A stretch of DNA of 64,000 nucleotides, from contig LLCB01000070.1 of assembly GCA_001414345.1 (NCBI GenBank), positions 149,932 to 213,931 on the forward strand, read 5' to 3'. This DNA is from Hymenoscyphus infarciens (taxonomy: Eukaryota > Ascomycota > Leotiomycetes > Helotiales > Helotiaceae). The number at the start of each line of letters is the position of its first letter. Positions within the stretch are counted from its first letter, which is position 1. Both the position numbers and the translations under genes were made by a program. Below the pieces are notes generated by a model. It searched no databases, was not told the DNA's origin, and was given only the letters and a program-made list of their open reading frames with translations. Below are positions 23,737-36,742 of the stretch, piece by piece.

Positions 23737-25683
23737 TCAAAGCGCCTTCTGAGCTTCCGTCCCAGCAGGCGAGCAAGTCTCATCAGGAAAGCGAATCGAC
23801 CTCTCGACAGGCGTACTAGCAGTAGCACCACTCGCAACCCCACTCCCACCCGAGCTTCCCTCCCCATTATCTCGAATCACTCTCCCACCAATCTTGTAAA
23901 TCTGTCTGCCTACTGCACCAGCACTTCCATTCTCAGCCTCATTTTCCCTAGTGACAGATCTACTCTCCCTCCTACTCTCCCGCCCCCTCCTTCTCAAAGC
24001 ACCACCCAAAGCATTACTAGCAACCCTCTCTCCAATCGCGAATCCCGTATCCTCAGTTGTTTGACTCGTCCATGCTCTTGAGATAGTTCTAGGAAGGAAG
24101 AATCCCAGTTTACCCAGAGGGATGGAGAGACCATGGACGACGATACTACATATTACTAGGAACCAGATTACAACGACCATTGTCTCGCTTAGTTTTTTGG
24201 CGTCCTCGCGATGGGTGCCATCGGAGTTAGTGAGTGTCTCGAGGAATTCGAGGGAGATGTAGAGGTAAAAAATTGCTGAGACGCCGATGGGGCCGAAGAA
24301 GCCCACGAATACGGCTTGGCGGACGTCGACGATTTGATGGATTATTTTATGGAAGGCGAAGACTACTGGGAGGCGTCTTTTTCAAACATTAGTATATGTT
24401 TAAATGGAAAAAATAGGGGGAGAAAACATACCTAAATCCTAAAATCAACAAGCCTAGAATGATCAATCGCCAGATTGGAACCACATCGTTTCTCAAAAAC
24501 ATTTGCCAGGGACAGATGGCTCCGAACCAGACGAATATTGAAAGATTGAGTAACATGTCGATGGTGGGTTGGAGAGAATCATCGAGGGTTTCGAGACGGA
24601 ACCAATCATCCCATGTGAATGCGTTGCCGGCTATGAAACAAGCTAGAACATCGTCACTGCCTATCATTCCGCAGGTTCCGACTATGAAGAGGGAGAGGGT
24701 TATTGCGAAGACGAGGAAGGATTCTCGGTCTATGAATTTCCTTTCTTCTGCGATGTCTGCGGAAAGTTAGTTTGAGGGGTTGCTAAATGGAACGGGGGAA
24801 TCGGAAAGAATGGAATGAATAGAAGGGAGTGAAAACTGGGAGAGAAATCCAAGAAAAAAAGTACTTACGAAGGAGTTCCTTTGCAATCCAACCAACACTA
24901 GCACCATAAACCACACTCAAAATAATCGTATACCCCCATGTCTCTCCAAACCAAAGACTCATAGCCTTTCCGGCTCCGCCATCATGCCCCCCATTATATT
25001 TCATAAGATACAGCGCCAAAAACAAAAATGGATACCCCAATCCATCATTCGCCCCCGACTCCGCAATGATAATCTTCTGTAAATCCTTTGGTATATTCTT
25101 ATCCGCAAATTTCCCCTTCACAATTCCATTCGACAACACGGGATCGGTGGGAGTTACGCAAGCGCCCACCGCTAGGGCATGTAGAAAGGGCAACCCCGGA
25201 ACAAGCCCCCATATTATTAAACTCGAGGCGAGCCACATGAGGGTCATGATGGGCCCGAGGAGGAGGAGCAGGGATTTCCATTCTTTCGCTAGATATCGCG
25301 AAGGTAGCTGGACGCCCGCGAGGACGAGTTGAACACCGAGAACGAGACGGGAAAAGGCGAGGGTTACGGTATCGAGATTTGCTTGTGTGGTGGTGTACGA
25401 TAGAGGACGTACGATGTTCAGGGCATGAGGGGAAAAGGTTACTCCCGCTAGGAGAGAGATCACTGCACGGCATACTGTCAGAGTAGATTTGGGATTGGAG
25501 AGGGAGGATTTACGAGCTTCAGAGAGGTAAAATTTCTCCTTGAAAAGGTAGGAAACTAATCCGAATAAGGTTATGAATCCTCCAAGTACCGAACACTGTA
25601 ACGGTCAACAGGCGCCCGGCCAACAATGGAGCTTCTAGGAGACGTACAACGATATTGAAATTGGTGATGGCCAGAGTAGGCAT
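23737..25683 (-). CDS. Plasma-membrane Na+/H+ antiporter (Nha1/Sod2 type)
   Basis: Five exons are inferred: 25683-25648, 25595-25514, 25462-24869, 24756-24432 and 24376-23737. They total 1,677 nt, giving 558 aa. All introns are 51-112 bp with GT-AG ends. Joining them restores the family sequence, for example SEALISLLAGVTFSP across intron 2 and RRLPVVFAFHKII across intron 4. The protein starts MPTLAITNFNIV and has about 12 hydrophobic helices. The CVTPTDPVL motif and the exchange site ESGANDGLGYPF (Asn178-Asp179) are intact. This family exports Na+ or K+ for H+. The hydrophilic tail of about 110 aa is short compared with yeast Nha1 and is rich in Arg, Ser and Gly. Confidence 0.92.
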
Positions 25684-28600
25684 CTGGACGTGTTACTTTG
25701 TGTTACGTTACCCAACACCAGTATCGTCCTCGCTGCTTCTTAAGGAAAGCAATGGACGAGCGTAGGGAGGTGGAAATTCCGGATATGTTATTGAATCATG
25801 GGAGTGTTGCGATGGGATTTTGTGCTTGACAAAGCCTTCCACGGTATCGAGCTTCTGCAGAATGAGCTGGACGAGTATATTTGTCCCAGAGACTGAGGTG
25901 TGCCTGTGATGTTGTGATGTCCTGGAAAGTCGGTTGCTTCAGCTACCTATGTCGTGGTGTTTTCTTATCGCTTCAGGTTGCTATCGGCCGACCCATACTA
26001 GTAGGTAGTTGCCCATAGTGCCAAGATTGCCCCACCAAGCCATATGGCCCATATGGAGCCCCCGGACAATACCTATTCACTGAAAGATATTGTTCCAGAA
26101 GTTTGGGAGAATTGAGAATATCAAACGAATTAGAATGCGCAATCCATTATCATTACCATTTTCCTCCAATTTCTGGGACTGCTTTTGTTAACAACTCTCT
26201 CTGGGAAACAGTTAAAATGGAACTGTTTTCGCGTCATGGATGCAGTTCTCCATGGCAGCAGAATCCTTTTTGTGACTTCAAAACGAACAGGAAGTTTGGA
26301 ATCATGTTTGACCCATAGTGAACAACCATTTGTATTACGGGTAACCCCGTTGCATCTCTTCTTTCAAACAATGTTGAGTGCATCTTCAAAAAGGATAGAG
26401 AGAGCGAAGGATGGACTCTTCTATTATTGAGGTATCAGTTTTCCTCGCCCCCTTCCCGAACCTCTCGACGAAGTGTTCGGGATGATATTGAGCTTTCTTG
26501 TCCTGTCGAACTCTCGAATGACATCTGGCTTCTATTGAAGACGTAACCTCTACTACTGACTCTGGATGATCTCCGGAAGACAAGTAGTCGTTGAAGATTG
26601 ATTCCATTTAAGTGGCACTCGGAAAGCGAAGAGGACACATAGCTCTGGCATATCAGTGCAATGAAATTGAGATGACGAGAGGTGTTTTCGTTCTATTATA
26701 TGAACACGAAAATACGAGCGATGATTTCGGCATGCGACTAGTATAGTAAAATCCCCTGTGCGGTTAAAAGACAACCAAGCACAGTAGCTAAGAAAGTAAG
26801 AAAACCAAGCCAAACAAACATTGCTCAATATTCCAAGAACTTTTCTCCACAGAAAACATCCCTTGGATACATGCCGACTCCTCTCAAGAAAGCAACGCCA
26901 GTAAAGTGGATAGGGAAACTCTCGCATACACTAGCAAGGAAGGTTGACATGAAAACAAAAAAGGTGGCGGAAAGGAGATTTATGTGGCTGGAATAATACC
27001 GTTGAAAAGCGACCGAGAGGAAAAGAGTCGGATAATGATACCCCGTATGAAGCTCTTTAGAAAGTAAATTGACCTTTTTTAGGTAATGGGGTACCTCCGT
27101 ATGGGGACAATTGTCAATGCAGTACTTGGGGGTTTTGGTCAGATGACCGTCCTGGTCTATGCAAATTGACTGATTTTGCCGAGTTGGACTGCCAACCTTC
27201 TCGTTTTGAGGAGATTTCACTGTCTGAAAGCTTGGAATTGGTATTCTGGTATTCGCGCAGGTACGCAAATAGAATATCTCCCTATCCATTCCGTAAATTG
27301 CCCGATGCGAATAGTCAAACGGACCGAAGTTTGCGCTGCTAAAAGACAAGCTAGCTTTGGGGTAGAAAGCTAATGGCGGAGTAATGGGGTAGGTAAGGCG
27401 AATTAGCACTAGGACAACCCCGAGCCCAAGCATTTGGTGTGACGTCTAGACTTTAGAGGGGAAAGTCGGGTGAGTCTTTTGGAGGGGGAGGCTCGGTTAA
27501 ATATGGACTCGCAGCTTGAGAGCTTGAGACGCGGATCCGGCTCGAGTCCCGGGAGAGGGATGATGCCGTAATAAAGTATGAAAGGGCGAATATTCCCGCG
27601 TTGGAGGATAGCTAGCTTCGGAAACAACTATCAGCGAAAAGTTTGAAATGGTTGTTGATATCCCTACCTCACCTCAGCAACAACCAACGTGATTTCCATC
27701 AATGATTTCTCTCCGACCAACGGAGGTAGGACTGCAGAAAGAAGCCAGGGAAGCAGCACTCAAGTCGGCAAATACAGGAAGAGATAGAACGCCAGTATGA
27801 GTATGCACAATGGCGCAGGTTAGAGTAGGTTGATTGATGCCTTCGTATACTAGTCTAGTACTGGCGATTGTATGCCTAGAGGTATTATTGTGGAGTGGTG
27901 GATATCGCCTCCACCCTCGCAAGAAATGATGTTACAATCTGCTTGGAGTTGCAGCACACGATCTAGAGGGTCGGGTGTCGAACCTGCATCGCGATGCCCG
28001 TGGTGGCCGACTTGGAGGCAAGCCGCATACACTAGCCAGCCGCTCCACCACGGACGGCGAGAGGGACGGGTGAGAGGAATATCTCATCAATCGAAACACA
28101 ATTGAAGAACAAAATAAAATAAAATAAAATAATATGTGATTGAACCTCACTATCCTGATATCTATTTCTTTTGCGAAACGAAATCGGACCAAAACCGCTC
28201 GGAAAACCCCCATCGGCCCGGAGTTATATCTTCCAAGCCGCCTCATATCTCAGGCGCTAACCAGGGACTTGTTCCTTGAAGGCGTAACTCTAGTACCTAG
28301 TAGGCGCTCTACTCCACAACCAGACACCTTCCAGCTTCTTGCATTGCTTATCGACTGCCTTGGAGCTTCGCGGATTGCTTCAATCTCCATCTACGCCTAC
28401 AGGTTCAAAGGCAACATCCACACAAACGCCGCGTCGCCCACCCAATACGAAAGCTTCACATCGCGGCGGTGACGGGAACGAGAGCACCTCGAAAATCGTG
28501 CAGCAGAGCTGTTCCACTCCCACAACACCTCGAAAAGACCAGCGACTCGATGAATTGAGAATCTGGGACTTGAGTTCTAAGCAGCTCACTTTACTCACCG

Positions 28601-28748
28601 GGCACATCTGGAGGAGCGTCGAGGAAAAGGGTGCAATTGGAATTGGAGGTCAATTTTTGGCGGTTCGCAGGCTAGACGGTAGCCTCGAAATTTATTACTT
28701 ACGACACCTCCAACCATCGCTCCTTCCCTCATAATCTACATCGAGGTC
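25684..28748. other. 3-kb intergenic region, no confident gene
   Basis: A minus-strand frame at 27433-26825 (202 codons, with hydrophobic stretches such as LSATFFVFMSTFLASV) is the longest but resembles no family I know. Its overlap with other frames makes it doubtful. A plus-strand frame at 28339-28734 precedes the Spt23-like gene and may be leader sequence. An (AAAAT)n run lies at about 28112-28133. Bases 28055-27965 on the minus strand contain tRNA-like A- and B-box words without a foldable tRNA. Confidence 0.4.
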
Positions 28749-31700
28749 ATGCCGAATTCTGGCGAGACTGCATATGCTGCGAGTTCGCCGCCATTTATCC
28801 TGGATTCTGATATGACAGGGCCATTGGATTCGGATTCAGTCTTCGAGTTTTTCGACACCAATCAATCGCTGGAAGGGGCAGTTAGCCCTGGAATGTTTTT
28901 GGGAGAGGACGCCGATAATTCACAATTTGTTAACTTTAGCACTCCGGCGCCATTCGATTTCAAAAGCCCTGTTCAAAGCAAAGCGACCCTTGAGACAGGA
29001 GTTCAACGCCAATTACCCTCTCCATCGACCGCCTCTCCAACGGGTTCACTTCCAGATTCCTCTTCCGACTCCTCTGGATACAAGCGCAAGTCCAGCTCGG
29101 AATCCTCGCGGTCTGCGATAGCCCCCGGCGATATCATGATGGCAGATGGAGGCGACTGGAAGATGGACGACGTGATGGAAAATATGACGGGACTTGGGTC
29201 TTTTGACGGAACTATTAATCCTGCTTCAATGATCTCTGGGGGCGACTTTAAGGGCGACTTCAATGATAAAGTCATGGAAAATGATTTTGATTTTGAAAGT
29301 GCGGCGAGCAGCCCAAGTCCATTTGGAACTTCCCGGGTAAACTCAATTTCACCCAGTATGCCAACAACCAAACTCGATATACAGCAGAGAACACCAGCTG
29401 CTCCAAGGCCGCGAGTCGATAGAACCCACCTCAAGGCCAATTCAGTAAGTGCGACCGAGTACGATTTCAACTCCAATACTAATCGCTGTAGCAACATTCC
29501 ATAACCCAGTCTATGAATGGACTCCATACATCCGGTTCACGAGAAGCTTCGCCACTTTCCAACATGGTTGCAAGTCACGAATCGTCTCCATCGGCCTTTT
29601 TTGATAATTCGCCATCTCCTGCAGGACTGGAGTATCCAAGCGGAACAATGTTTGCCAATAATCCGCCGAATCCAGCCTGGGCAATGGGCTTCGAAACTTT
29701 TCCAAACAATGGCCTGCCAGTGATGCAGCCAAATATGCAGCCAAACATGCAACATAATATACAACCAGGTATACCGCAAGGTATGCAACCAGGTATGCAT
29801 CCAGTTATGAACTTCCAGCAAATGCCCAGAATGCCACCACAAGGTTTTCCAATGGGCCCTCCGTACAAGACGAGAATGACTATTCACCCTACCCCATTAA
29901 AGTCTCGCGTGGAGACTCAAATTCCAATAAAAATTACGCTCTTCCCAATGCCTCCAGGTATCACCAAAATCCATCTTCCAACTCACACTATCGCGAAACC
30001 AAAGCTCCTCACAAAGCCTACCCCAGAACGATCACCCGATATGCTGGAACTTTATACTACTCTTGTATGTACTAGTGCTATGCTTAATCCGGACAATAGA
30101 CGACGTGCTTTTGAACGTGCGGCCCAAACTCCTTCGATCAAAGAGGAAACAAAATCGACAAAATCAGATAGCGGGGAGGGCGAAGAGGAAGAAGAGGAGC
30201 TAAAGGAAGAAGACAAACCTCTGAATGGGGGCGATGTCAAAATATGCCCGGGGTGTGTAGTACGCGAACGAAAGAGGGCCGCTCGGAAGAAGATCAAAAA
30301 GGTTGAGGAAGAGGAAATGTGGCACAAAGATGAATCCAGGCGTGTTGTTGTCTTCAATTGTTTTGAGGTCAAAGACTGGGAGACACCTAGTCCTCAGACA
30401 CGAAATGAAGCAACCGGAGATCGCGGTGAACCATTTGTCCCCGAAGGAGCATTGCAAGTAGATGCCCCGATGCGGATTGCATGTTATTGCCGGCACCAAA
30501 ACGAAAAGCTTGGATTTCAGGTCATCATAACGCTCAAGGATTACCAGGACCGTGTCATAGCCCAGGAAATGACAACTTCCATCATGATCACAGACGATCA
30601 TAAAACCCATATTATGCCAACATTGTCAACTCAAACTTCGACTGGTTCGGATGGCCAATTATACCCTACAACCTCTTCCTTTCCACCCGATGGCACACTG
30701 AGTGCAGGCCCTGTTGCTGGTGGCCCTTTCCGTCTCACTCACTCGAGCTCTGATTTGCAGAATATGGGAGCAAATTTCAATTTGCACTTTCCCAACAATA
30801 TGAACATGAACACCTCTTCACATCCATCTCAAACGACATCAGCAACCATGACGCCTCGCAACTTATCTCGGCAAACCTCTCCGACCGCTTCGACGGGTCC
30901 ACTGTCAAAGAAGCGAAAAGCAAGTGGATCAGGACCAGGAAAGGTTCCCAGCGGTCTAGAAATGACGCGACTAGAAACGGGACAGTCCCCTGGGCAACTT
31001 CAAAATATGGGTGCAACTTCTACAGCTGTCTCGCCATTCACTCCTCATCTTAATTCATTTCCTATGCCAGACATGCCCTTTGGTCAACCTCCCCCAAATG
31101 TTTCTACAATGCCACAACAATATAACACTGGTCCCCCAACACCTAACAGCAATGACCATCTATTTCTTGGCAACCATAATCGATCGCTGTCTATGGAAAA
31201 TCTGGCAATGGCGCATCCATTATTCTCGGCGCCTGTATCTGCACATCCTAGTCGGGCTCCTAGTCCAAACAGCCTGAGGAATGGCGCTTCAACGTACCCT
31301 CATCAGCCGCCTCAAATGGGGCAGGCGGTTTCTAGTGGGATTTATGGCATGCCTTTGAATCTCAGCCCTCAAAGGCCACCAACTATCCACAAATTGATTC
31401 CCGGCGAAGGTCCAAGAGCAGGTGGAATTGAGGTTACTTGTTTAGGAAGTGGATTTTGCCAGGGACTGGAGGTTATGTTTGGTGACGCTAAAGCCACAAC
31501 GACTACATTCTGGGGTGAGACTTCACTCGTATGCCTTTTACCACCATCAGCATTTCCCGGAACTGTTCCTGTAACTTTCAAATTTCAACACCAGCAGCAA
31601 CAGATGCAACCGTATGCACCCAACTTGACAAAATCATCAGCTTCCTTCAAATATGTGGATGATGATGAGCAACAACTCATACGAACTGCTCTGGCTGTTT

Positions 31701-33250
31701 TGGGTCATAAAATGACTGGTAAGATGGAGGATATTCGAGACCTTGCGCGAAGGATAGTTGGCGATGGAAATCCAGCTTGGGGAGGACCAGCCAATAGCTC
31801 GCCAACAGGTGGTTCAGGGGGAGGTCAGCAGATGTCTGGCTTCAATGCCGCCACTTTCGGTGTTGATGTGGAAGCTACTTTGTTGAGATGTCTAGATCTA
31901 ATTGATCTTGATGATAGTCCGCATATGCCACGACTTAATCTCAGACGAACATCTGGTCAAACGATGCTTCATCTTGCCTGCTCTCTAGGACTCAACCGAG
32001 TCGTGGCTGCGCTTCTTGCACGAGGAGCCAACCCCGAAGCTCGAGACAAAGGCGGTTACACACCAATGCATTTTGCAGCACTTCACGGCCACCCACAGAT
32101 AGTCCGACGTCTTATGCTGAGTGGTGCAGACCCTACAGTCAGAAGTCTTCAAGGTTTCACGCCTTCCGATATGGCGACATCGGAAGAGGTTCTTCGCGTC
32201 ACTCGTCGTGTGGAGCATCACACCAGAAGACGCAGCGGCTCTTCAATGAAGAGCAGGACAAACAGTGCTACGTCTATGAGATCTGTTTGGGAGCCACTAT
32301 CACGACCGGAGTCTCTTGACCCTGCTGTTAGTGATGATAGCGACGGCGACAACGAATACGAGCACGAGGACGCAGATGCTGCAAACGATGGAGCATTTTG
32401 GATGAGATCAGTCAGACGTCAAAGTGGCCAACACTTGGAGGCGGAAGATTCGGATCAAAAGCCCATCCTAGAACTACCAGAGCTTGAGACTCATGCTGGA
32501 CTTGCGTCGCCCTCGGCTGCTATGACCGCGTTCCGTGACCAAATCACTGCTCAAATACAGCAATTCCAACGCACAATGCAAGGCAATCTTCGCAACTTGC
32601 CACAGATGCCTGCACTTCCGGACTATCAGGATTACTTGGGACCTAATGCTCCTATGGTTCGCCGAATTAGCAATTTGGTCAACAGGCAAGATGGTGCGAA
32701 TGTTGCCAATGGAGGAAACGGCGCAAACGGCGCAAATGGCGCCAAAGAGCAAGATTATAAGTGGTGGGATCTGTTTTCTGGTACTGTACCTGCTGCACCT
32801 CCCGCGTATGAAGATATCTTCCCAGGAGATACAGACACCAAAAGACAATCTGCCACACAAGCAGCAGCAGATGCGATGGCGGACAATAAGTGTGTAGAAA
32901 TCTTCGATCAAGCCGAGAGTTCGACAGCAGCGGCAAAACGGCCGGTGGTGCTAGAAACTGTTAGAATTGGCAAAGAGCACACAATTACCAGAGAACAACA
33001 AGACCAGCTGAGACTCGCCCACGCCGAGAAGGTGAAGCGGCTCAGTCGGGATAGGAATCTATTCTTCATTTGGGTAAGTACCGTTCCCCCCATTCGTCAT
33101 ATAAATACTAACCATCAATAGATTCCTCTTCTCACGATTGTTATCCTTGCCATGCTTTGCAACCGAGTACCACAAATTTGGACTCGGGTTTCAACCTTGG
33201 TTAAGTCTATGCAGGCTCGTAATGACCAAACCCGAATTGTCGAAGTTTAA
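28749..33250 (+). CDS. Spt23/Mga2-like membrane-anchored transcription regulator
   Basis: Three exons are inferred: 28749-29444, 29492-33073 and 33122-33250 (introns 47 and 48 bp), giving 1,468 aa. In yeast such proteins are ER-membrane sensors that are cleaved by ubiquitin-proteasome processing to activate the fatty-acid desaturase gene. Domains in order: an acidic, Met/Pro/Gln-rich N-terminus; the Spt23/Mga2 N-terminal domain with KSRVETQIPIKITLFP (about 362-442) and CPGCVVRERKRAARKK; an IPT/TIG domain (about 861-932, KLIPGEGPRAGGIEV); two ankyrin repeats (about 1052-1126, TMLHLACSLGLNRVVAALLA); acidic and NGAN-rich linkers; and one C-terminal transmembrane helix (about 1422-1442). Exon 3 supplies most of that helix (IPLLTIVILAMLC), which supports the second intron. 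Domain order and length fit the family. Confidence 0.93.
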
Positions 33251-33999
33251 AGACATTCGCCATCGCAGTAAACTAGATTTCATTTGTTCCGCCCCCCGGA
33301 TCTTTCTTGGATGTTCAGACCCTCATTATACACAGCACACAAATACCATATAATCGCGCTTATGGTGCGATATTTTGGTATCGAGCAATGGTGGCTGCTT
33401 GCTTCTTTTGCGACGACCACATTCAAGTTTTCGGAAAGGTGCGCACGCTTCTCGCGTGCCTCACGGCCGATCATATTGTGACACTTTTTTTTCTTGTTCG
33501 GTCGTTTTTTTCTTGGTATTAGGAAGGGGGAGTTGGTTTCCTGGGTGGGGATGGGATATTCCCGGGGAACGGTTATCAAAAGATTTCTGACGCTCAGTCG
33601 CGAGATAGAACGAGCGAGCGAGGAAACAGGATAAGATATGATGGGTTGCTTTTACTTTCTTTTGGAGGCCTTTATTTTGGTTCATTTTGGGGCCTGGCCA
33701 TCCATTTACCTTGTCTTTGCTCGATTAGCGAGGCGCGAGCGGTTTTTTCTTTTTTTTGTTGATGTTTTGTAGAGCATGAGGTGTTTTTTAGAGCGAATTA
33801 AATGAGAAACATTCTTGAAAATTGTTTTTGGCTTGTTTCATGTTCTTGTTGATGAAGATGTTCGTGAAATGCTTGTTGGGAGATGTAAGGGAGAGCGTGG
33901 TTAGCGGGTTGATGGTCCTCAAAGCACACACCACAGTGATCACAACTGGGCAGTAGAACCTGAGATATATTTTACGTTCTGACAATAGATGGTAGACCA
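33251..33999. other. 3' flank of the Spt23-like gene
   Basis: No supported gene. T-rich tracts at 33486-33515 and 33746-33758 fit a 3' UTR and terminator. Overlapping short frames look random. Confidence 0.4.
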
Positions 34000-34904
34000 C
34001 ATATCTTTACCATTCATGTAATACTCTGCCTCTCTGCCAGGAACGGCGTAACCAGACTGGATTGACGGGTTTCTTTACTTCTGGTGCTACCGGACATGCC
34101 AATCCCAACATTAGTGCGGTGGATGGATGGATCATTCAGTTTTCTTTCTAAGCCAGAATTCATGTGCGACTTTGTCGACGTCAAACATAGAAAACTTCTC
34201 CTCAAACTACATCAAACTCATTGGCGATGCGGCACCAGCGGCTTCGACTCAAAACCAAACAAATCAGCTAGTAGAAATCTAGGGGGCTTCAAATGGCAAC
34301 ACATGCTACCAAATATTTGAGCTGGATCACTGCAGTGGCATCAGGGACCGATTACATCCAACATATGATCAAAGACAAGCGAATCCCCGCACCCATGATC
34401 GCAGAAATCATTCGCAGAGGACAAACCATCACACCGATTACCACTATTACGCAAGCCTTCGATACGTCTAATTCATCAATTGCTTACCCCTCTCTAAACG
34501 CCCAAAACGATTTCAGCGGTAATTTCAGTACAAATGCGTTCCTGAATTCACAGTTACTTCATGCTGCTGGTGCCACTATTCTCGTGGGAGCAGATGGTGC
34601 TCCTCCGAGTACTTTTGGGGGTTATCTTATTATTCCCTTTGGTCTCTCGACGCATCGAGAACTTGGGAATTTTGTGGCTGCTGGATGGACTCCCGCGGAA
34701 GCTTTGAGGGCTACTACTTCGCTTCCGGCTGAGGTTCACGGGTTGAGTGGTCGTGGGGTTATTGAGGTTGGGGAAAGAGCTGATCTTGTGGTGTTTGGGA
34801 GTAATCCTTTGAGCACTATTATAGCTACGTAGGAGATTAAGAAAGTTTGGCTGGCTGGTGTTGAGTTTGAAGGGGTACATAATCCTTGGGCTTCTGTTGA
34901 ATGA
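34000..34904 (+). pseudogene. Amidohydrolase-family pseudogene
   Basis: The recognisable metal-dependent amidohydrolase sequence is split over frames. NYIKLIGDAA (about 34200-34232) ends at an in-frame TAG (near 34280). The next frame reads ATHATKYLSW (34293 on), then YIQHMIKDKRIPAPMIAEII, ILVGADGAPPSTFGG, and the C-terminal signature ADLVVFGSNPL. Another in-frame TAG at about 34830 precedes IKKVWLAGVEFEG, which would end an intact protein of this group (imidazolonepropionase-like or prolidase-like). An upstream piece resembles GATGHANPNISAVDG. The likely histidine ligands of the N-terminal part are not recognisable. At least two nonsense or frameshift lesions make it non-functional. Confidence 0.8.
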
Positions 34905-35344
34905 AACTGAGTGATGACTTGAGGTTGATGACAATACTGTATGTTGCCCAGAGAAAGGATGCTGCAGCCTCTTTCTGGGGGAACGATAACAGCCGGTGTG
35001 AATACTCGAGTTCCTAGGTTGGTACCTGTCTTGACTACCTAGCTCTTTTGTTCTGGCTTTCTAGGGATAAGTACTGTCACGGTAATTATCCTAAAAGTTT
35101 AGAACAACTTAATATGGTTTAGCGAGATCTTTTCGAAAATTAATTTCAAAATTACAACGGCTAACACTCTGTTTTCTTGTGCATCACGAGCCTGTGAAAG
35201 CTGGTAGGATTCTGACGCCCAACATAGATGTTTATTTTCAAGAGTCACATAACAGGTAATCAGAGCTTATTCCAAACATAAAAAGCGTGTGCTTTTATAA
35301 ACTGAGATGATCTCAAGTAACTACTATGATACGAAGAACCCATT
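34905..35344. other. Intergenic, no gene seen
   Basis: Spacer between the amidohydrolase relic and the 3' end of the 2EXR gene. It is moderately AT-rich, and I recognise nothing else in it. Confidence 0.4.
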
Positions 35345-36742
35345 TCACATCTCGCCTTCTTTGACTTTTTCCTCTCTCCAAAATCCCCCACCCCCAACAA
35401 CATTACTCAAAAATCCCCCCTCAACCAATAATCCCACCTTCTTTCTCAAACTCTCTCTTCCTAAGACTTTGCATTCCACTTCCGGAAGTTCCCTCTCCTC
35501 ACCACCCACTTCCCCCCAGTACTTCCCCCAAATATACCTAAATAAACTCCTAGGCATCCCTTTCCAATTACCATCCTCAACTCCTTTCCCTCCATCCTCC
35601 TCCCGCCCAAGCAACTGATATTTCTTACAAAACTTCTTCTCAGAAAACCCCATATTCTCCCTCTTCCTCGGCCTATCCCCCAGACTGAAGAGCGGCTTCA
35701 AAAACCCCCACTCCCCCATATCCCCATAACCCATCGCCTTCCCTTGTTCCCACTCATCGAAGAAATTCTTCTGCACGAGCGTAATATTCTTCGCGTTTTC
35801 GAAGAATGAAAGCTCAGGGAGGAGAGCGTACATGATGCTACATGCGCGGTTGACCTCTACGGGTGCATTAGGATCGAATATCTTGAGTTTTGGATTTGGC
35901 AATGCGAGGTGGGTGATGAGATTTCGTTCTTTGGGACTCAAGAGGGAGTGGAGGATGGTTGATGTTTTGTTGGCCGGTCTGTCTTCTGAGATGTAGTGGT
36001 TTGTGTCTTTTAGTTGGGGGAGGTACAGTGTATCCTGTGCGAAGTTGAAATATGTTTTCCCTGGGAGGTCGGAGGTTCCGAAGGAGAGGACATAGGATTT
36101 TAATCCCACCGCTCTGGATTGATGACATACGTGGAGGAGGGCGGGGATAGGTGCGGTGGATCTCAAAGTTATGATTGTGATGGATTGCTGTTCGTTGTTG
36201 CGTTTGCGTTTTTGAGTAATGGTGCTTATTGATTTCCACTTACCGCTGGCCCTCGACTTGGAGAAGTTGACGGGCTGTGGTGGGACGTCTTCAGTGTGTG
36301 TTTTCAGGGGCACGATTCGTGGGAGTATGGATGCCGCCCATATCAGAGCTCTTAACTCGGGAGGGAGTTTGCGAAATTGTGGGAAGGTAGTGGGTGTCTC
36401 GCTTGTTGTAAATGTGTGGTCAGACAGGCCGGACGGTTGTATAGGTGATTTGGATGTCGTAAAAGTCGTATTGTTGGACGTATCGAGGTTGGTTGTAGGT
36501 GGTGTAGATATGTAGTTGTGCGATGATGCCTCTCTAGCAGCTTCCCCATCCGCCTCCATACTCTTCTCCTCTCCCTCCCACTCCTTTCCCTCCACCTTAC
36601 ACTCTTTAGTTTCAACTCTCTCGTGGATCGGGACCTCGCCAACTGGGACCGACTTCCAAGCTGTGTTGCTCTTGCACTTCTTTTGTGCATACGAACTTGA
36701 GTTTGCTAGGAGACCCGTCTCGTCGATCGTTCGTTTAGGCAT
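35345..36742 (-). CDS. 2EXR-domain protein of unknown function
   Basis: Intronless, 465 aa from the ATG at 36742 (MPKRTIDETG). An in-frame ATG 23 codons upstream is less likely. A Thr/Ser-rich N-terminus of about 119 residues precedes the domain opening FPQFRKLPPELRALIWAASI (about 120-139). This is the typical start of fungal 2EXR proteins (motif F-x-L-P-x-E-L-R-x-x-I-W). HVCHQSRAVGLKSYVLSFG follows, with FNFAQDTLYLP, the usual second half. The family is greatly expanded in leotiomycetes and its function is unknown. The C-terminus is rich in Glu, Gly and Lys (EVGGEERELPEVECKVLG). Confidence 0.9.
   Translation of the reverse strand: MPKRTIDETGLLANSSSYAQKKCKSNTAWKSVPVGEVPIHERVETKECKVEGKEWEGEEKSMEADGEAAREASSHNYISTPPTTNLDTSNNTTFTTSKSPIQPSGLSDHTFTTSETPTTFPQFRKLPPELRALIWAASILPRIVPLKTHTEDVPPQPVNFSKSRASGKWKSISTITQKRKRNNEQQSITIITLRSTAPIPALLHVCHQSRAVGLKSYVLSFGTSDLPGKTYFNFAQDTLYLPQLKDTNHYISEDRPANKTSTILHSLLSPKERNLITHLALPNPKLKIFDPNAPVEVNRACSIMYALLPELSFFENAKNITLVQKNFFDEWEQGKAMGYGDMGEWGFLKPLFSLGDRPRKRENMGFSEKKFCKKYQLLGREEDGGKGVEDGNWKGMPRSLFRYIWGKYWGEVGGEERELPEVECKVLGRESLRKKVGLLVEGGFLSNVVGGGGFWREEKVKEGEM

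Noticed and set aside
23569..24081. 170-codon plus-strand frame rich in Pro, Ser and Leu
   Set aside because: It is produced by the heptamer repeat and by the antisense strand of the antiporter's low-complexity tail.
26825..27433. 202-codon minus-strand frame
   Set aside because: No recognisable domain, it overlaps other frames of similar length, and there is no splice or family evidence. Not called as a gene.
27530..27570. B-box-like GGCTCGAGTCCC suggesting another tRNA
   Set aside because: The T stem does not pair and no upstream tRNA arms are found.
27965..28055. tRNA-like sequence on the minus strand with A-box-like and GGTTCGA B-box-like words
   Set aside because: The T stem has two mismatches, the acceptor arms do not pair and the anticodon stem leaves a 6-nt loop. 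At best it is a tRNA-derived relic, so it was not called as a gene.
29003..30610. Several minus-strand frames of 97-174 codons
   Set aside because: All are antisense shadows of the Spt23/Mga2-like coding sequence, which has a clear domain structure.
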